A stretch of DNA of 64,000 nucleotides from JBBQVZ01 sp963695975 (lineage in GTDB: Bacteria; Actinomycetota; UBA4738; HRBIN12), in NCBI GenBank assembly GCA_963695975.1, contig CAVOIB010000002.1, positions 888,969 to 952,968 on the forward strand, written 5' to 3'. This document shows positions 1 to 7,673 of the stretch, piece after piece. The notes under the pieces were generated by a model. That model did no database searches. It was given only the letters and a program-made list of their open reading frames with translations, and had not been told where the DNA came from. The translations under genes and the position numbers were made by a program. Each line of letters starts with the position of its first letter. The first letter of the stretch is position 1.

Positions 1-1
1 C

Positions 2-346
2 TATCCGCCGACGATCTGCTTCCTGATGGGCGGCGTGTGGTCGATCGGCGCGGTGATGCTGCTGCGGCCGTACGTCACGCGCTGGCTCCAGCGTCGGCGT
101 CCGTGGACGATCACGATCGCCGTGAACGGCGTGATCATGACCCTGTTCCTCTGGCACATGACCGCCTACCTGCTGGCGGTGCTCGTCATGTGGCCGCTCG
201 GCCTGGGCCACGAGACCGACAGCACGGCGCGATGGTGGGCGGAGCGCGCTCTCTGGCTCGTGGTCCCCGGGCTGATCCTGCTCGGCCTCATCGCCGTCTT
301 CGGTCGCTTCGAGCGCCCGCGATCCAAGGCGTCTACCGGCGCGTGA
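2..346 (+). CDS. Acyltransferase-3-like membrane protein, C-terminal fragment (5' end outside window)
   Basis: The reading frame is open from the first codon of the window and ends at TGA 344-346, so the start lies upstream. About 114 residues are visible, with two or three hydrophobic segments and a basic tail. The stretch LFLWHMTAYLL near the middle resembles the last membrane helices of the acyltransferase 3 family, which O-acylates sugars and lipids at the membrane. The last 14 bp overlap the convergent TMEM175-like gene. The family call rests only on the C-terminal helices, so another polytopic membrane protein is possible. Confidence 0.6.
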   Translation, partial: YPPTICFLMGGVWSIGAVMLLRPYVTRWLQRRRPWTITIAVNGVIMTLFLWHMTAYLLAVLVMWPLGLGHETDSTARWWAERALWLVVPGLILLGLIAVFGRFERPRSKASTGA

Positions 347-938
347 AGCGCCGGTCCGGGATCATCCACATCACGGCCACCGCGGCGTACAGGGCGTAGG
401 CGATCCAGACGTCGACGTATGCGAGTCCCACGCCTGCCGCGTACAGGACGATCGACGTGTTCCCTTTGAGGTCCGAGGCGATCGCCGTGCCGACGAGCGA
501 ATCGCGGCCGTTCGCGCGGATGATCGCGTGCACCAGCAGGAAGTAGGCGAACGCGGCCAGGAGTCCGACCATGCCGAACGATGCGGCCGGGAGCGGCTCG
601 TGGTAGGCCTCGCGGAGCCATTCGGTCGTCACGGGGATCAGCGAGAGGCAGAACAGCAGGAACATGTTCGCCCACATCACCCCGCCGCTGATCCGGGTCG
701 TCGCGCGCAGCAGATGATGATGGTTGTTCCAGTAGATCGCGATGAACGTGAACGCCAGGACGTAGATGAACAGGCTGGGCACCTCGTCCCGGAGCGCCGC
801 GAACGTCACCCCATCGGGCGGCCTGAGTTCGAGGGCGAGGATCGTGATGATGACGGCCATCACGCCGTCGCTGAACGCCTCTACACGCTCGGATCCCATC
901 TCGACCGGCGCGCCGGCGCGCCCTTCGTCCTCATGCAT
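333..938 (-). CDS. TMEM175-family (DUF1211) potassium channel-like protein
   Basis: This 201-residue protein begins with a charged N-terminus followed by RVEAFSDGVMAV at about residues 18-29. That contains the RxxxFSDG signature of the first helix of the TMEM175/DUF1211 family. Five or six hydrophobic segments follow, and a His-rich WNNHHHLL lies at the second or third helix, as in bacterial homologues. The family forms K+-selective leak channels in the cytoplasmic membrane. The ATG at 938 has no Shine-Dalgarno but has TATCAT 7 nt upstream, a leaderless arrangement. The gene is convergent with and overlaps the acyltransferase fragment by 14 bp. Family assignment is firm; K+ transport is inferred from the family. 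Confidence 0.88.
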   Translation of the reverse strand: MHEDEGRAGAPVEMGSERVEAFSDGVMAVIITILALELRPPDGVTFAALRDEVPSLFIYVLAFTFIAIYWNNHHHLLRATTRISGGVMWANMFLLFCLSLIPVTTEWLREAYHEPLPAASFGMVGLLAAFAYFLLVHAIIRANGRDSLVGTAIASDLKGNTSIVLYAAGVGLAYVDVWIAYALYAAVAVMWMIPDRRFTRR

Positions 939-977
939 CGCGCCGATGATAGGACGGTCGCTCGCCGAACGACCGGC

Positions 978-2096
978 TCAGGCTCCGACCGGGACAGGTG
1001 CGGCGTGCCGGGCGCTCGGCGCGCGCGACGACAGGTGCTCCGCGACGAACCGGGCGTCTCTCCCGACCCCGTTGATCGTGTCGGAGGTCATCGCGTACTG
1101 AAAGTGCAACCCCACGAAGTAGAGACCCGACTCCTTCGCGACGATCCCGCGCTCGTGTTCCGGCTGCGCCGAGTCTCCGAAGATCGGCAGGTCGATCCAG
1201 GAGAACCCCGGGCTGAAGCCCGTGCACCAGATGACGTTCGACACGTCGAGCGCGCGTCCGTCGTCGGTCACCGGCCTGCCGTCGCGCACGCCCGCGATCC
1301 TCGACACACGTTCGATGCCGGCCGCGGCCAGGTCCTTCGGTCGGATCCGGATCAGGGGACCTGCCGTCGTCAGGGCCTTGGGCCGGATCTTCCTGCCGAT
1401 CGGGGTGCGAACGGTGAGCACCCGGTGTCCGATGAACCGAACCACACGCACCAGCAGGTGCCGCGCCACGAACCCTTCGATGCGGAACGGGATGTGGCCT
1501 GATTCCTCCCCCGACAGGATCGTCGGATGCGTCTTCGCGACCTCGAGCCCGATGTCGGCCCCCGAGTTGCCGGCGCCGACAACGAGGACCACGCCGTCGC
1601 TCAGCTGGGAGGGGTTCACGTACTCGGCAGCGTGCAGCTGGACGATCGCGGGGTCTAGCTCTCCTGCGAATGCCGGCACCCGAGGAACCTGGTAGTCCGA
1701 CATCGCGACCACCACGTTGTCGGCTTCGAACCGGTCTTCACCGGCGGTGATGGAGAATCGGCCTTCGTCCCTCGAGAGCCGATCTACCCGCACGCCGTGT
1801 CGGATCGGGAGCGCGAACCGCGCCGCGTACGTCTCCAGGTAGTCGGCCATCTCGTCCTTCGTGATGAACGCGTCGCCCCGCGCCGGGAACGCCATCCCGT
1901 CGAGTCCGTCCAGTCGGGCCGGCGTGAACAGCCGGAGCGAATCCCAGCGCTTGCGCCAGGGGTCACCGGTCCGCTCGTTCGCGTCCAGGATCACGAACGA
2001 TCGACCTCGCTTCAGCAGGTGGTAGCCCATCGTGAGCCCTGCCTGACCGCCGCCGATGATCACCGTGTCGTGCTGCTCGATGCCACTGCCGTCCAT
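978..2096 (-). CDS. Flavin-containing monooxygenase / NAD(P)-binding oxidoreductase
   Basis: The product (372 residues from ATG 2096) has an FAD-binding Rossmann motif IIGGGQAGLTMGYH at about residues 12-25. A second dinucleotide motif, VVGAGNSGADIG, lies near the middle. Between them is FAGELDPAIVQLHAAEY, resembling the FxGxxxHxxxY fingerprint of class B flavin monooxygenases, and a C-terminal WCTGF follows. It should oxygenate a small N- or S-containing or lipophilic substrate with NADPH and O2. The start is fixed by GGAGGAG about 6 nt before ATG 2096; a longer frame to 2156 lacks such a site. It lies 126 bp downstream of the co-directional LuxR gene, with a strong palindrome between, so the two may be functionally linked. 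The substrate is unknown. Confidence 0.85.
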   Translation of the reverse strand: MDGSGIEQHDTVIIGGGQAGLTMGYHLLKRGRSFVILDANERTGDPWRKRWDSLRLFTPARLDGLDGMAFPARGDAFITKDEMADYLETYAARFALPIRHGVRVDRLSRDEGRFSITAGEDRFEADNVVVAMSDYQVPRVPAFAGELDPAIVQLHAAEYVNPSQLSDGVVLVVGAGNSGADIGLEVAKTHPTILSGEESGHIPFRIEGFVARHLLVRVVRFIGHRVLTVRTPIGRKIRPKALTTAGPLIRIRPKDLAAAGIERVSRIAGVRDGRPVTDDGRALDVSNVIWCTGFSPGFSWIDLPIFGDSAQPEHERGIVAKESGLYFVGLHFQYAMTSDTINGVGRDARFVAEHLSSRAPSARHAAPVPVGA

Positions 2097-2155
2097 CCGT
2101 CTCCTCCATCCGTCGATGTCGGGACGACCGTAGGGGTGGGGACGGGTGCGCCTCA

Positions 2156-2230
2156 TCGCTTGAACGAGCCAAGTTGCAGGCGGGGGCTCCGTGGTCAGAA
2201 CTGACCACGACGAACCGAGGATTCAAGCGA
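2156..2230. repeat. 9-bp inverted repeat bracketing the operator-like palindrome
   Basis: TCGCTTGAA (2156-2164) and TTCAAGCGA (2222-2230) are perfect reverse complements 57 bp apart and flank the central 18-bp palindrome. The second arm covers the stop codon of the LuxR gene. Together they form a nested symmetric element of about 75 bp, which could support looping or a long-stem RNA structure. Confidence 0.4.
2191..2208. promoter_or_regulatory. 18-bp palindrome, candidate operator of the monooxygenase gene
   Basis: GTGGTCAG-AA-CTGACCAC is a perfect inverted repeat with 8-bp arms and a 2-bp centre, in the 126-bp gap between the LuxR-type gene and the monooxygenase. It has no T tract on either strand, so an operator is likelier than a terminator. 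Binding by the neighbouring LuxR protein is an inference. Confidence 0.5.
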
Positions 2231-3860
2231 GGCCGTGTTCGTAGGCGAACGCCGTAGCCGCCGAGCGAGACGTGACGGCGAGCTTGTGGAAGATGTTCTG
2301 GGTGTGACGGGCCACCGTGTGCTCGCTCAGCACGAGGTCAGCGGCGATCTCGCGGTTCGTCTTGCCCGTCGCGATCAGGCGGAGCACCTCGGCCTCGCGG
2401 GGGGTCAGCCCGCCTGGGAGCTCGGCGGGCCCCGACAGCAGGTCCGCGGCCGCACGCGCGTCAAGTTCGGCCCCCAGCCGCTCGAACGCCGCCAGGGCCG
2501 TCCGCAGCTCGAGAAGTGCGCCCTCTGCATCGCCGGCTTCGCGGAGAGCCATGGCGTACCGCATCCGGGCACGGGCTGTGTCGTACGGGAGCTTCAGTTC
2601 CTGCCAGACCGCGCACGCGCGCCGCAGGTATTCGAGCGCCCCGGTCACATCGCCCCTGGCGAGGAGCAGCGCCCCGCGGGCGGTCGCGGCGGATGCATCG
2701 AACGCCGGCGTCGCGTAGGCCTGCGCGACGGCGTCGAGCTCCGCGCTCGCGGTCTCGGCGGTGTCGAGGTCGTTGCCGGCGAGTGCCACCTCGACCTGGG
2801 CAGCGAGGAGCCGGGCCCGCCGAGGCGTTCCCTCCGGCGACGCGGCGACCGCCAGGCGGAGCGAAGTCAGGGCGGCATCGACCTTGCCCTGGGCGAGACG
2901 CAGGAGCGCCAGTCCGGGCTGCGGTTCGAGCCCGAGCTCGTGTGCGCGCGCGAACGCTTCGTCGGCGCCCGAGAGGTTGCCGACCCGCCGACGGATCTCG
3001 CCCGTCTCGTAGAAGGCCTTCGCCGCGGCCTCGGGGTTGAAGGTCCAGTCCTCGGCCGCTCGCGCGGCCTCTGCCTCGGCCTCGGGCCACGCGCCTCGGA
3101 GGCTCGCGACGGCGGCGCGGTTGACCCGACAGGTGCCGGGGAACGGCGCCTCGGGCGGAAGGGTCTCGCACCATCGCTTCGCCGCGTCGCTCCACTCCCC
3201 GGCGCGTCTGACGTCGGCCAGATCCAGACAGACGTCGAGGACGTTGCAGTAGATCACCCCGGTGAAGTGCGTACTGAGCTCGCCGGCGACGACGGACGTC
3301 ATCGCTTCATCGAGAAGGGCCATGCCCTCCGAAACCCGGCCGCTCGACACGAGCACGAGCCCTTGGCCGTGGATCCCGAGCGCGATGAGGTCCCGGTGGC
3401 CGAAGCGCTTCCCGATCTCGGTGGCCCGGACCGCGAGCGCCATCCCGCCATCGACGTCACCGGTGTTCTGCGCAACCATCGCTTGAGCAAGGAGGACGAA
3501 ACCGAGCTGGTAACCCTCCGGCCGATCTTCGAGGAGACGTTGGGCCTTCATCAGCCAGCCCATCGCGGCAGCCGGTTCGTCACGGCCGAAGTGCTCGAAG
3601 CAGAGGCGCACCGCGACGAACGCGGCGTTCGCATCCTCGCCGGCGGCCGCGTACGCGGCGGATGCCTCCTCCCACCTGGGGAACGCGTCGTCGAAACGGG
3701 AAAGCCACCAAGCGGCGTCGGCAAAGCTCTCCAGGTCCTGGGGGCTCAGGACGGACAGATCGAGGCTCCGGTAGGCCTCGTATGCCTCGGCCCACGATTC
3801 CCTCGCGACGGCCTCTCGGGCCCGATCGATCTCCGCGATCCCCTCGGCTACCGCCTCCAC
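2223..3860 (-). CDS. LuxR-family transcriptional regulator with helical-repeat sensor region
   Basis: The 545-residue protein has a C-terminal LuxR/FixJ helix-turn-helix at about residues 480-540 (GLTPREAEVLRLIATGKTNR, then SEHTVARHTQNIF). The preceding 450 residues are Ala/Leu/Glu-rich paired helices that look like tetratricopeptide repeats. There is no visible P-loop, so it is not a full MalT/LAL regulator, and no autoinducer or receiver domain is recognisable. It probably responds to a protein partner or small ligand through the repeats. The start is GTG 3860. The divergent F420-type reductase begins 128 bp away, and the monooxygenase is downstream on the same strand; either may be its target. 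Family call is firm; signal and targets are unknown. Confidence 0.85.
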   Translation of the reverse strand: MEAVAEGIAEIDRAREAVARESWAEAYEAYRSLDLSVLSPQDLESFADAAWWLSRFDDAFPRWEEASAAYAAAGEDANAAFVAVRLCFEHFGRDEPAAAMGWLMKAQRLLEDRPEGYQLGFVLLAQAMVAQNTGDVDGGMALAVRATEIGKRFGHRDLIALGIHGQGLVLVSSGRVSEGMALLDEAMTSVVAGELSTHFTGVIYCNVLDVCLDLADVRRAGEWSDAAKRWCETLPPEAPFPGTCRVNRAAVASLRGAWPEAEAEAARAAEDWTFNPEAAAKAFYETGEIRRRVGNLSGADEAFARAHELGLEPQPGLALLRLAQGKVDAALTSLRLAVAASPEGTPRRARLLAAQVEVALAGNDLDTAETASAELDAVAQAYATPAFDASAATARGALLLARGDVTGALEYLRRACAVWQELKLPYDTARARMRYAMALREAGDAEGALLELRTALAAFERLGAELDARAAADLLSGPAELPGGLTPREAEVLRLIATGKTNREIAADLVLSEHTVARHTQNIFHKLAVTSRSAATAFAYEHGLA

Positions 3861-3988
3861 CTCTTTCGATCTTCGCCCCTTGGACCGCGAGCTTAGCCCG
3901 ATGCATCGCCAGCCAGGTCGGGCCGCCCACCTCGGGAATGAACCTCGCCACGCTGCCGGTTCTACGGACTACTCAGAGAGGAGCACCC

Positions 3989-4405
3989 ATGAGCGATTGG
4001 AACGCGAACATCATCGAGGAGTTCCGGACGAACGAGGGACGCGTGAGCGGGATGTTCGAGGGCGCCCCGATGTTGCTGCTCCACACGGTAGGGCATCGGA
4101 GCGGCGAGGAGCGGGTCAACCCGCTGATGTACCTTCCTGACGGCGATCGCTGGGTCGTCTTCGCCTCGAAGGGCGGACATGCGTACCATCCACACTGGCT
4201 CCTCAATCTGGAAGCCGACCCGAAGGTCACGATCGAGGTCGGAACCGAGGCCATCTCCGTGATCGCGACCGTCCTCCATGACGGACCCGAGCGCGACGAG
4301 CTGTACGCGCGGCAGGTGGCGGCTCGCCCGCAGTTCGGCGAGTACGAACTGCAGACAGCGGGCAAGCGCACGATCCCGGTGATCGTGCTCGAACGCGCCG
4401 GCTAG
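3989..4405 (+). CDS. Deazaflavin (F420)-dependent nitroreductase family protein
   Basis: The 138-residue product matches the split beta-barrel F420-dependent nitroreductase (Ddn/DUF385) family. It has the core LLLHTVGHRSGEERVNPLMY at about residues 29-48, followed by WVVFASKGG and a YHPHWLLNLEADP segment typical of the cofactor-binding face. These enzymes reduce quinones, nitro compounds and other hydrophobic substrates using reduced F420. ATG 3989 is preceded by GAGAGGAG; an upstream in-frame extension is unlikely. The stop codon TAG shares the tetranucleotide CTAG (4402-4405) with the stop of the opposing gene. The physiological substrate cannot be told. Confidence 0.88.
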   Translation: MSDWNANIIEEFRTNEGRVSGMFEGAPMLLLHTVGHRSGEERVNPLMYLPDGDRWVVFASKGGHAYHPHWLLNLEADPKVTIEVGTEAISVIATVLHDGPERDELYARQVAARPQFGEYELQTAGKRTIPVIVLERAG

Positions 4406-5037
4406 CCGCCGCCCTCGGCGTAGACCTTCACGCTTTGCAGGGTCGCACGCATGATCACGCCGACGAACGGGCTCACGACCGTCCAGTACCGGGCGAACTT
4501 CGTGCGCGAGTCCACATCGGTCATCGCGGTGCGGGCCTCGTAGCTGAGCAGCGACCGCCCCTCCCCGTACGGCCGCACCGAGAGGTTCGCGGCGATCTTT
4601 CCCCAACCCGGCTCGTCGAACGCGGCGAACTCCTCCGCGGTCTTGGGCACTGGGTCGAGCCACGTGATGTCCAGCTGCCAGTACTTGCCGATCGCGCCGA
4701 ACGCGATCTCGCGCGGCGGATCCTCGCCCAGACCCATCCAGCCCGGCAGGTCCCCGCCCTGGCCGTTGAACATGCCGTCGAACGTCAGGCTCGGGACTTC
4801 GCGAACCGGTTCGGTGCGTCGGCCCGTTGCGCGCATCACCTTGTCGGGCACGCCCCGCATCCACATCGCCGCATCCATCAACGGCGAGTGGACCTTCATG
4901 AAGTCCAGCTGTCTGGCAGCCGCGTACGTCGTCGCGGGATCGGCTTCGACGACACCGTGTTCCACACGCGTGAAGTCGAAGTGCGGCAGGGCTCGATCGA
5001 TCAGCATCGCTTCTTTGGTGATCTCGAGGATCGTCAT
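4402..5037 (-). CDS. Uncharacterised protein, possibly SRPBCC/START-like
   Basis: A soluble protein of 211 residues without signal peptide or membrane helix. N-terminal about 30 residues: acidic, with DRALPHFDFTRVEH. The rest alternates short beta-like stretches, ending in EARTAMTDVDSRTKFARYW and a hydrophobic final helix. This pattern resembles ligand-binding SRPBCC/START-like proteins of actinobacteria, but I do not recognise the family firmly. ATG 5037 is preceded 7 nt upstream by GGGAGG, which is completely contained in a perfect 13-bp hairpin (5045-5073), so translation may be conditional. It follows the YCII gene on the same strand across 143 bp containing two hairpins. Its stop overlaps the convergent F420-type gene in CTAG. 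Confidence 0.55.
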   Translation of the reverse strand: MTILEITKEAMLIDRALPHFDFTRVEHGVVEADPATTYAAARQLDFMKVHSPLMDAAMWMRGVPDKVMRATGRRTEPVREVPSLTFDGMFNGQGGDLPGWMGLGEDPPREIAFGAIGKYWQLDITWLDPVPKTAEEFAAFDEPGWGKIAANLSVRPYGEGRSLLSYEARTAMTDVDSRTKFARYWTVVSPFVGVIMRATLQSVKVYAEGGG

Positions 5038-5044
5038 GGTTCCA

Positions 5045-5073
5045 CCTCCCACCGGCAGCATGCCGGTGGGAGG
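5045..5073 (-). promoter_or_regulatory. Perfect 13-bp hairpin sequestering a Shine-Dalgarno
   Basis: On the minus strand the arms are CCTCCCACCGGCA and TGCCGGTGGGAGG with a 3-nt loop (TGC). The 3' arm ends 7 nt before ATG 5037 and contains the whole GGGAGG ribosome-binding site. The fold would block initiation unless opened. There is no following U tract, so it is not an ordinary intrinsic terminator. Confidence 0.65.
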
Positions 5074-5128
5074 CGATCCATTGGACGGTCGGATGACCCG
5101 TGTCCGTCGGGACCATCCGAACGGCGGA

Positions 5129-5161
5129 CGTGGGCGTGGCGGCGACGCCGCCCCGCCCACG
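5129..5161. promoter_or_regulatory. Long GC-rich hairpin downstream of the YCII gene
   Basis: Two 16-nt arms (CGTGGGCGTGGCGGCG and its reverse complement with one mismatch) are separated by a single base, 20 bp beyond the YCII stop codon. It could stabilise the 3' end or slow transcription. It lacks a T run on either strand, so a terminator role is only possible. Confidence 0.4.
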
Positions 5162-5180
5162 GTGGACCTTCCCGCCGGCG

Positions 5181-5495
5181 CTACATCGCCTCGAAGGTCT
5201 CGAAGACCATGACCTGAGCGCCGCCGAGCAGGACCGGGCAGTTCTCGGCGAGCTTCGCGGCCTGGTCGAGCGAGTCGGCCTCGATCACCGAGTAGCCGCT
5301 GGCCGTCGCCTTCGCGTCGACCACCTTCGGGCCGGTCGAGATCGTCTTCGAATCAGCGTTGAACGGGTTGCCTGGATCGATCACGGCCGAGCCGAGCTCG
5401 GTGAACCAGTCCGTCCACGCGGTCATGACCGCCGCCTGCTCGGCTTCGGTCTCGGGCATGCTTCCACCGCCGTACAGCAACAGGTACTTCGCCAT
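5181..5495 (-). CDS. YCII-related domain protein
   Basis: A 104-residue protein starting MAKYLLLYGGG and containing the YCII ferredoxin-like fold pattern: an N-terminal strand, a helix ending in WTDWFTELG, then a SGYSVIEADSLDQAAKLAENCPV segment. In actinobacteria this family often accompanies sigma factors or small-molecule enzymes; no catalytic residue can be assigned here. ATG 5495 has GGAGGGG upstream, which excludes the longer frame to 5573. It lies between the SDR gene and the SRPBCC-like gene on the same strand, with hairpins separating it from the latter. Function unknown beyond the fold. Confidence 0.8.
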   Translation of the reverse strand: MAKYLLLYGGGSMPETEAEQAAVMTAWTDWFTELGSAVIDPGNPFNADSKTISTGPKVVDAKATASGYSVIEADSLDQAAKLAENCPVLLGGAQVMVFETFEAM

Positions 5496-5591
5496 GCCAT
5501 CCCCTCCTTGCGGTCCGAGGTCCCGGGCGGGACCGTCACCCCAACGACGAAGGAGGCAGGCGGATATCGACACGGGTCGTGCGCCCGCGAA

Positions 5592-6275
5592 TCACCAGGG
5601 GAGCGGGTCGCCGTCCTGGAAGAACCCTCCGGATGGACCATGTTCGGGCAACGTGACGCCCCATACGATGCTCGCCGCCCCCTGCGCCGCGGATCGCGGC
5701 GCGCTCGCGCCTCCCATGTCCGATCGGCACCATCCGGGGCTGATCGCGTTGACCAGTATCCCGGTGCCCGAAAGATCCTCGGCGAGCGCGCGCGTCATCG
5801 CGTTCATCGCCACCTTCGTCACGGCGTAGACCCCGCCGCCACGCTGCTCGTGTGAGTTGGACGCCAACCCCGTCGATACGTTGACGATGCGACCCCAGCC
5901 CCGCTCGCGCATCGGCGGCAGGAACACCTGCGTGACTCGCCACGCTCCGAGGGCGTTCACCTGCCAGGCCTGCGCGGTCTCGTCCGGTGAGACTTGCCCG
6001 CGAGGATAGATGCCTGCGTTGTTCACCAGCACGTCCACGCCTTCGGGCGCGAGGTCCTCGCCTGCGGCGGCGACGCTCGCCGGGTCGGCCACATCGACCC
6101 GGATCGGCGTGATCCCCGGGAGCTTCAGCGATGCGGCGGCGGCCGCGCCCGCGTCGCGGTCGCGCGAGCCCAGGAACACCTCCAGACCGAGACCGCCGAG
6201 GAGGCGCACGACCTCGAGCCCGATGCCCCGGTTCCCGCCGGTCACGAGCGCCCGCTTGCCTTCCAGGTCGGTCAT
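5592..6275 (-). CDS. Short-chain dehydrogenase/reductase (SDR)
   Basis: The 227-residue classical SDR has the NAD(P)-binding TGGNRGIG at about residues 12-19, NNAG near residue 84, a catalytic Ser in NVSTGLAS, and YAVTK as the YxxxK active site. NAISPGWCRSDMG gives the usual post-active-site loop. It reduces or oxidises a carbonyl/alcohol with NAD(P)H. Its ATG overlaps the TGA of the tryptophanase gene (ATGA, 6272-6275), implying translational coupling and perhaps action on a product related to tryptophan breakdown. The substrate cannot be told from sequence. The frame is intact and of the usual length. Confidence 0.92.
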   Translation of the reverse strand: MTDLEGKRALVTGGNRGIGLEVVRLLGGLGLEVFLGSRDRDAGAAAAASLKLPGITPIRVDVADPASVAAAGEDLAPEGVDVLVNNAGIYPRGQVSPDETAQAWQVNALGAWRVTQVFLPPMRERGWGRIVNVSTGLASNSHEQRGGGVYAVTKVAMNAMTRALAEDLSGTGILVNAISPGWCRSDMGGASAPRSAAQGAASIVWGVTLPEHGPSGGFFQDGDPLPW

Positions 6276-7648
6276 CCGGGTTCGAAGCGCGCCGTGAAAT
6301 GGCGCAGGGCGGGAGCCTCTTCGACGATCCGGTACCCAGGAAGGTCGGCGGCGCCCGCCGCGACCGACGTCACGACCTCGATCACGTAATCGATGTGGCT
6401 CTGTGTGTACGTGCGGCGCGGGATCGCCAGGCGCACCAGGTCCATCGCGGCCGGCTCCTCGGTCCCGTCGGGCCGTCGCCCGAACATCACGGTTCCGATC
6501 TCGCAGCTGCGGATGCCCCCAGATTCGTACAGCGCGACCGCGAGCGCCTGTCCCGGGTACTCGAGCGGCGGGACGTGCGGCAGCAGCGAACGCGCGTCGA
6601 TGTAGACCGCGTGCCCGCCGATCGGCTTCACGACCGGGACGCCCGCGCGGTCGAGCGCTTGGCCCAGGTAGGCCGTCGAGCGGATCCGGTACCGCAGATA
6701 GTCGGGGTGCACGCACTCCTTCAGTCCCTGCGCGATCGCCTCGAGGTCGCGGCCCGCGAGCCCTCCGTACGTGGGGAACCCTTCGGTGAGGATCAACAGG
6801 TTCCGGCACCGTTCCGCGAGCCCGTCGTCGTTGGTGGCGAGCCATCCGCCGATGTTCGCGAGCGGGTCCTTCTTCGCGCTCATCGTCATGCCGTCTGCGA
6901 GCGAGGCCATCTCGCGGACGATCTCGGGGATCGGTCGCTCCTCGTAGCCGGGTTCGCGCGTCCGGATGAACCACGCGTTCTCCGCGAATCGGCACGCGTC
7001 CAGGAACATCGGCACGGCGTGGCGATCGCACAGTGCACGAACGCCGCGCAGGTTCTCCATCGACACGGGCTGGCCTCCACCGGAGTTGTTGGTCACCGTG
7101 ACGAAGACCGCCGGGACGTCGTCGGCGCGTTCGGTCAGCAGGGCTGCGAGCGCGCCAAGATCCATGTTCCCCTTGAACGGGTGTTCCATCGACGGTTGCC
7201 GGCCTTCGGGGATCACCAGGTCGACCGCCTCCGCGCCCGTGTACTCGACGTTCGCGCGCGTCGTGTCGAAGTGCGTGTTGTTCGGAACGATCTTGCCGGC
7301 CCCGCCGATCGCGGAGAAGAGGATCTTCTCGGCGGCCCTTCCCTGGTGCGTGGGGATCACGTTGGTGAACGGGAAGAGCTCCTGGACGGCCTCCAGGAAC
7401 AGGAACCACGAGGGGGAGCCCGCGTAGCTCTCATCGCCGTGCTGGATCGCGGCCCACTGGTCGCGGGACATCGCGCCGGTGCCCGAGTCCGTCAGCAGGT
7501 CGATCAGGACGTCGTCGGCGTGGAGCCTGAACAGGTTGTAGCCGGCCTGGACGGTGGCGGCATGACGCTCTTCGGGGGACGTGAGGCGCAGCGGCTCGAC
7601 GGAATGGATCCGGAACGGCTCGATGATCGTGCGGAACTCGGCTGGCAC
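6272..7648 (-). CDS. tnaA: Tryptophanase (L-tryptophan indole-lyase)
   Basis: This 458-residue PLP enzyme of the beta-eliminating lyase family should split L-tryptophan into indole, pyruvate and ammonia. The PLP lysine lies in TMSAKKDPLANIGG (about residue 260). NNSGGGQPVSMEN and LRLHADDVLIDLLTDSGT-type blocks are characteristic of the family. Tyrosine phenol-lyase is the alternative, but the position of its specificity arginine is Ile here (SCEIGTVMFGR), and the C-terminal LRHFTAR holds a His (about residue 450) matching the tryptophanase C-terminal His. The GTG start has TAGCAT exactly 6 nt upstream and no Shine-Dalgarno. The SDR gene overlaps by 4 nt downstream. No TnaC-like leader peptide is visible. 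Confidence 0.87.
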   Translation of the reverse strand: MPAEFRTIIEPFRIHSVEPLRLTSPEERHAATVQAGYNLFRLHADDVLIDLLTDSGTGAMSRDQWAAIQHGDESYAGSPSWFLFLEAVQELFPFTNVIPTHQGRAAEKILFSAIGGAGKIVPNNTHFDTTRANVEYTGAEAVDLVIPEGRQPSMEHPFKGNMDLGALAALLTERADDVPAVFVTVTNNSGGGQPVSMENLRGVRALCDRHAVPMFLDACRFAENAWFIRTREPGYEERPIPEIVREMASLADGMTMSAKKDPLANIGGWLATNDDGLAERCRNLLILTEGFPTYGGLAGRDLEAIAQGLKECVHPDYLRYRIRSTAYLGQALDRAGVPVVKPIGGHAVYIDARSLLPHVPPLEYPGQALAVALYESGGIRSCEIGTVMFGRRPDGTEEPAAMDLVRLAIPRRTYTQSHIDYVIEVVTSVAAGAADLPGYRIVEEAPALRHFTARFEPG

Positions 7649-7654
7649 AGGCGG

Positions 7655-7660
7655 ATGCTA
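7655..7660 (-). promoter_or_regulatory. -10 hexamer of tnaA (leaderless)
   Basis: TAGCAT ends 6 nt before the GTG at 7648. No Shine-Dalgarno lies between, so transcription is expected to begin at or next to the start codon. Confidence 0.5.
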
Positions 7661-7673
7661 GCCCGACATCGCC

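Noticed and set aside
2223..3860. Quorum-sensing LuxR receptor
   Set aside because: No autoinducer-binding domain and no luxI-like synthase nearby; the long N-terminal region looks like helical repeats.
2235..3896. 553-codon open frame on the plus strand opposite the LuxR gene
   Set aside because: Arg/Gly-rich shadow of a high-GC gene in the opposite frame, with no domain pattern; the minus-strand protein has a clear helix-turn-helix.
5129..5161. GC-rich hairpin considered as an intrinsic terminator
   Set aside because: No T run follows on either strand; recorded only as a structural element.
5592..7409. 605-codon minus-strand frame that reads through the SDR and upstream
   Set aside because: Only the last about 227 residues are SDR. 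The upstream part is an Arg/Pro-rich shadow of tnaA in another frame; the SDR start is set by the ATGA overlap.
6272..7648. Tyrosine phenol-lyase as the identity of the PLP lyase
   Set aside because: The specificity Arg position is Ile and the C-terminal LRHFTA His is present, both as in tryptophanase. The TMSAKKD region alone is compatible with either.
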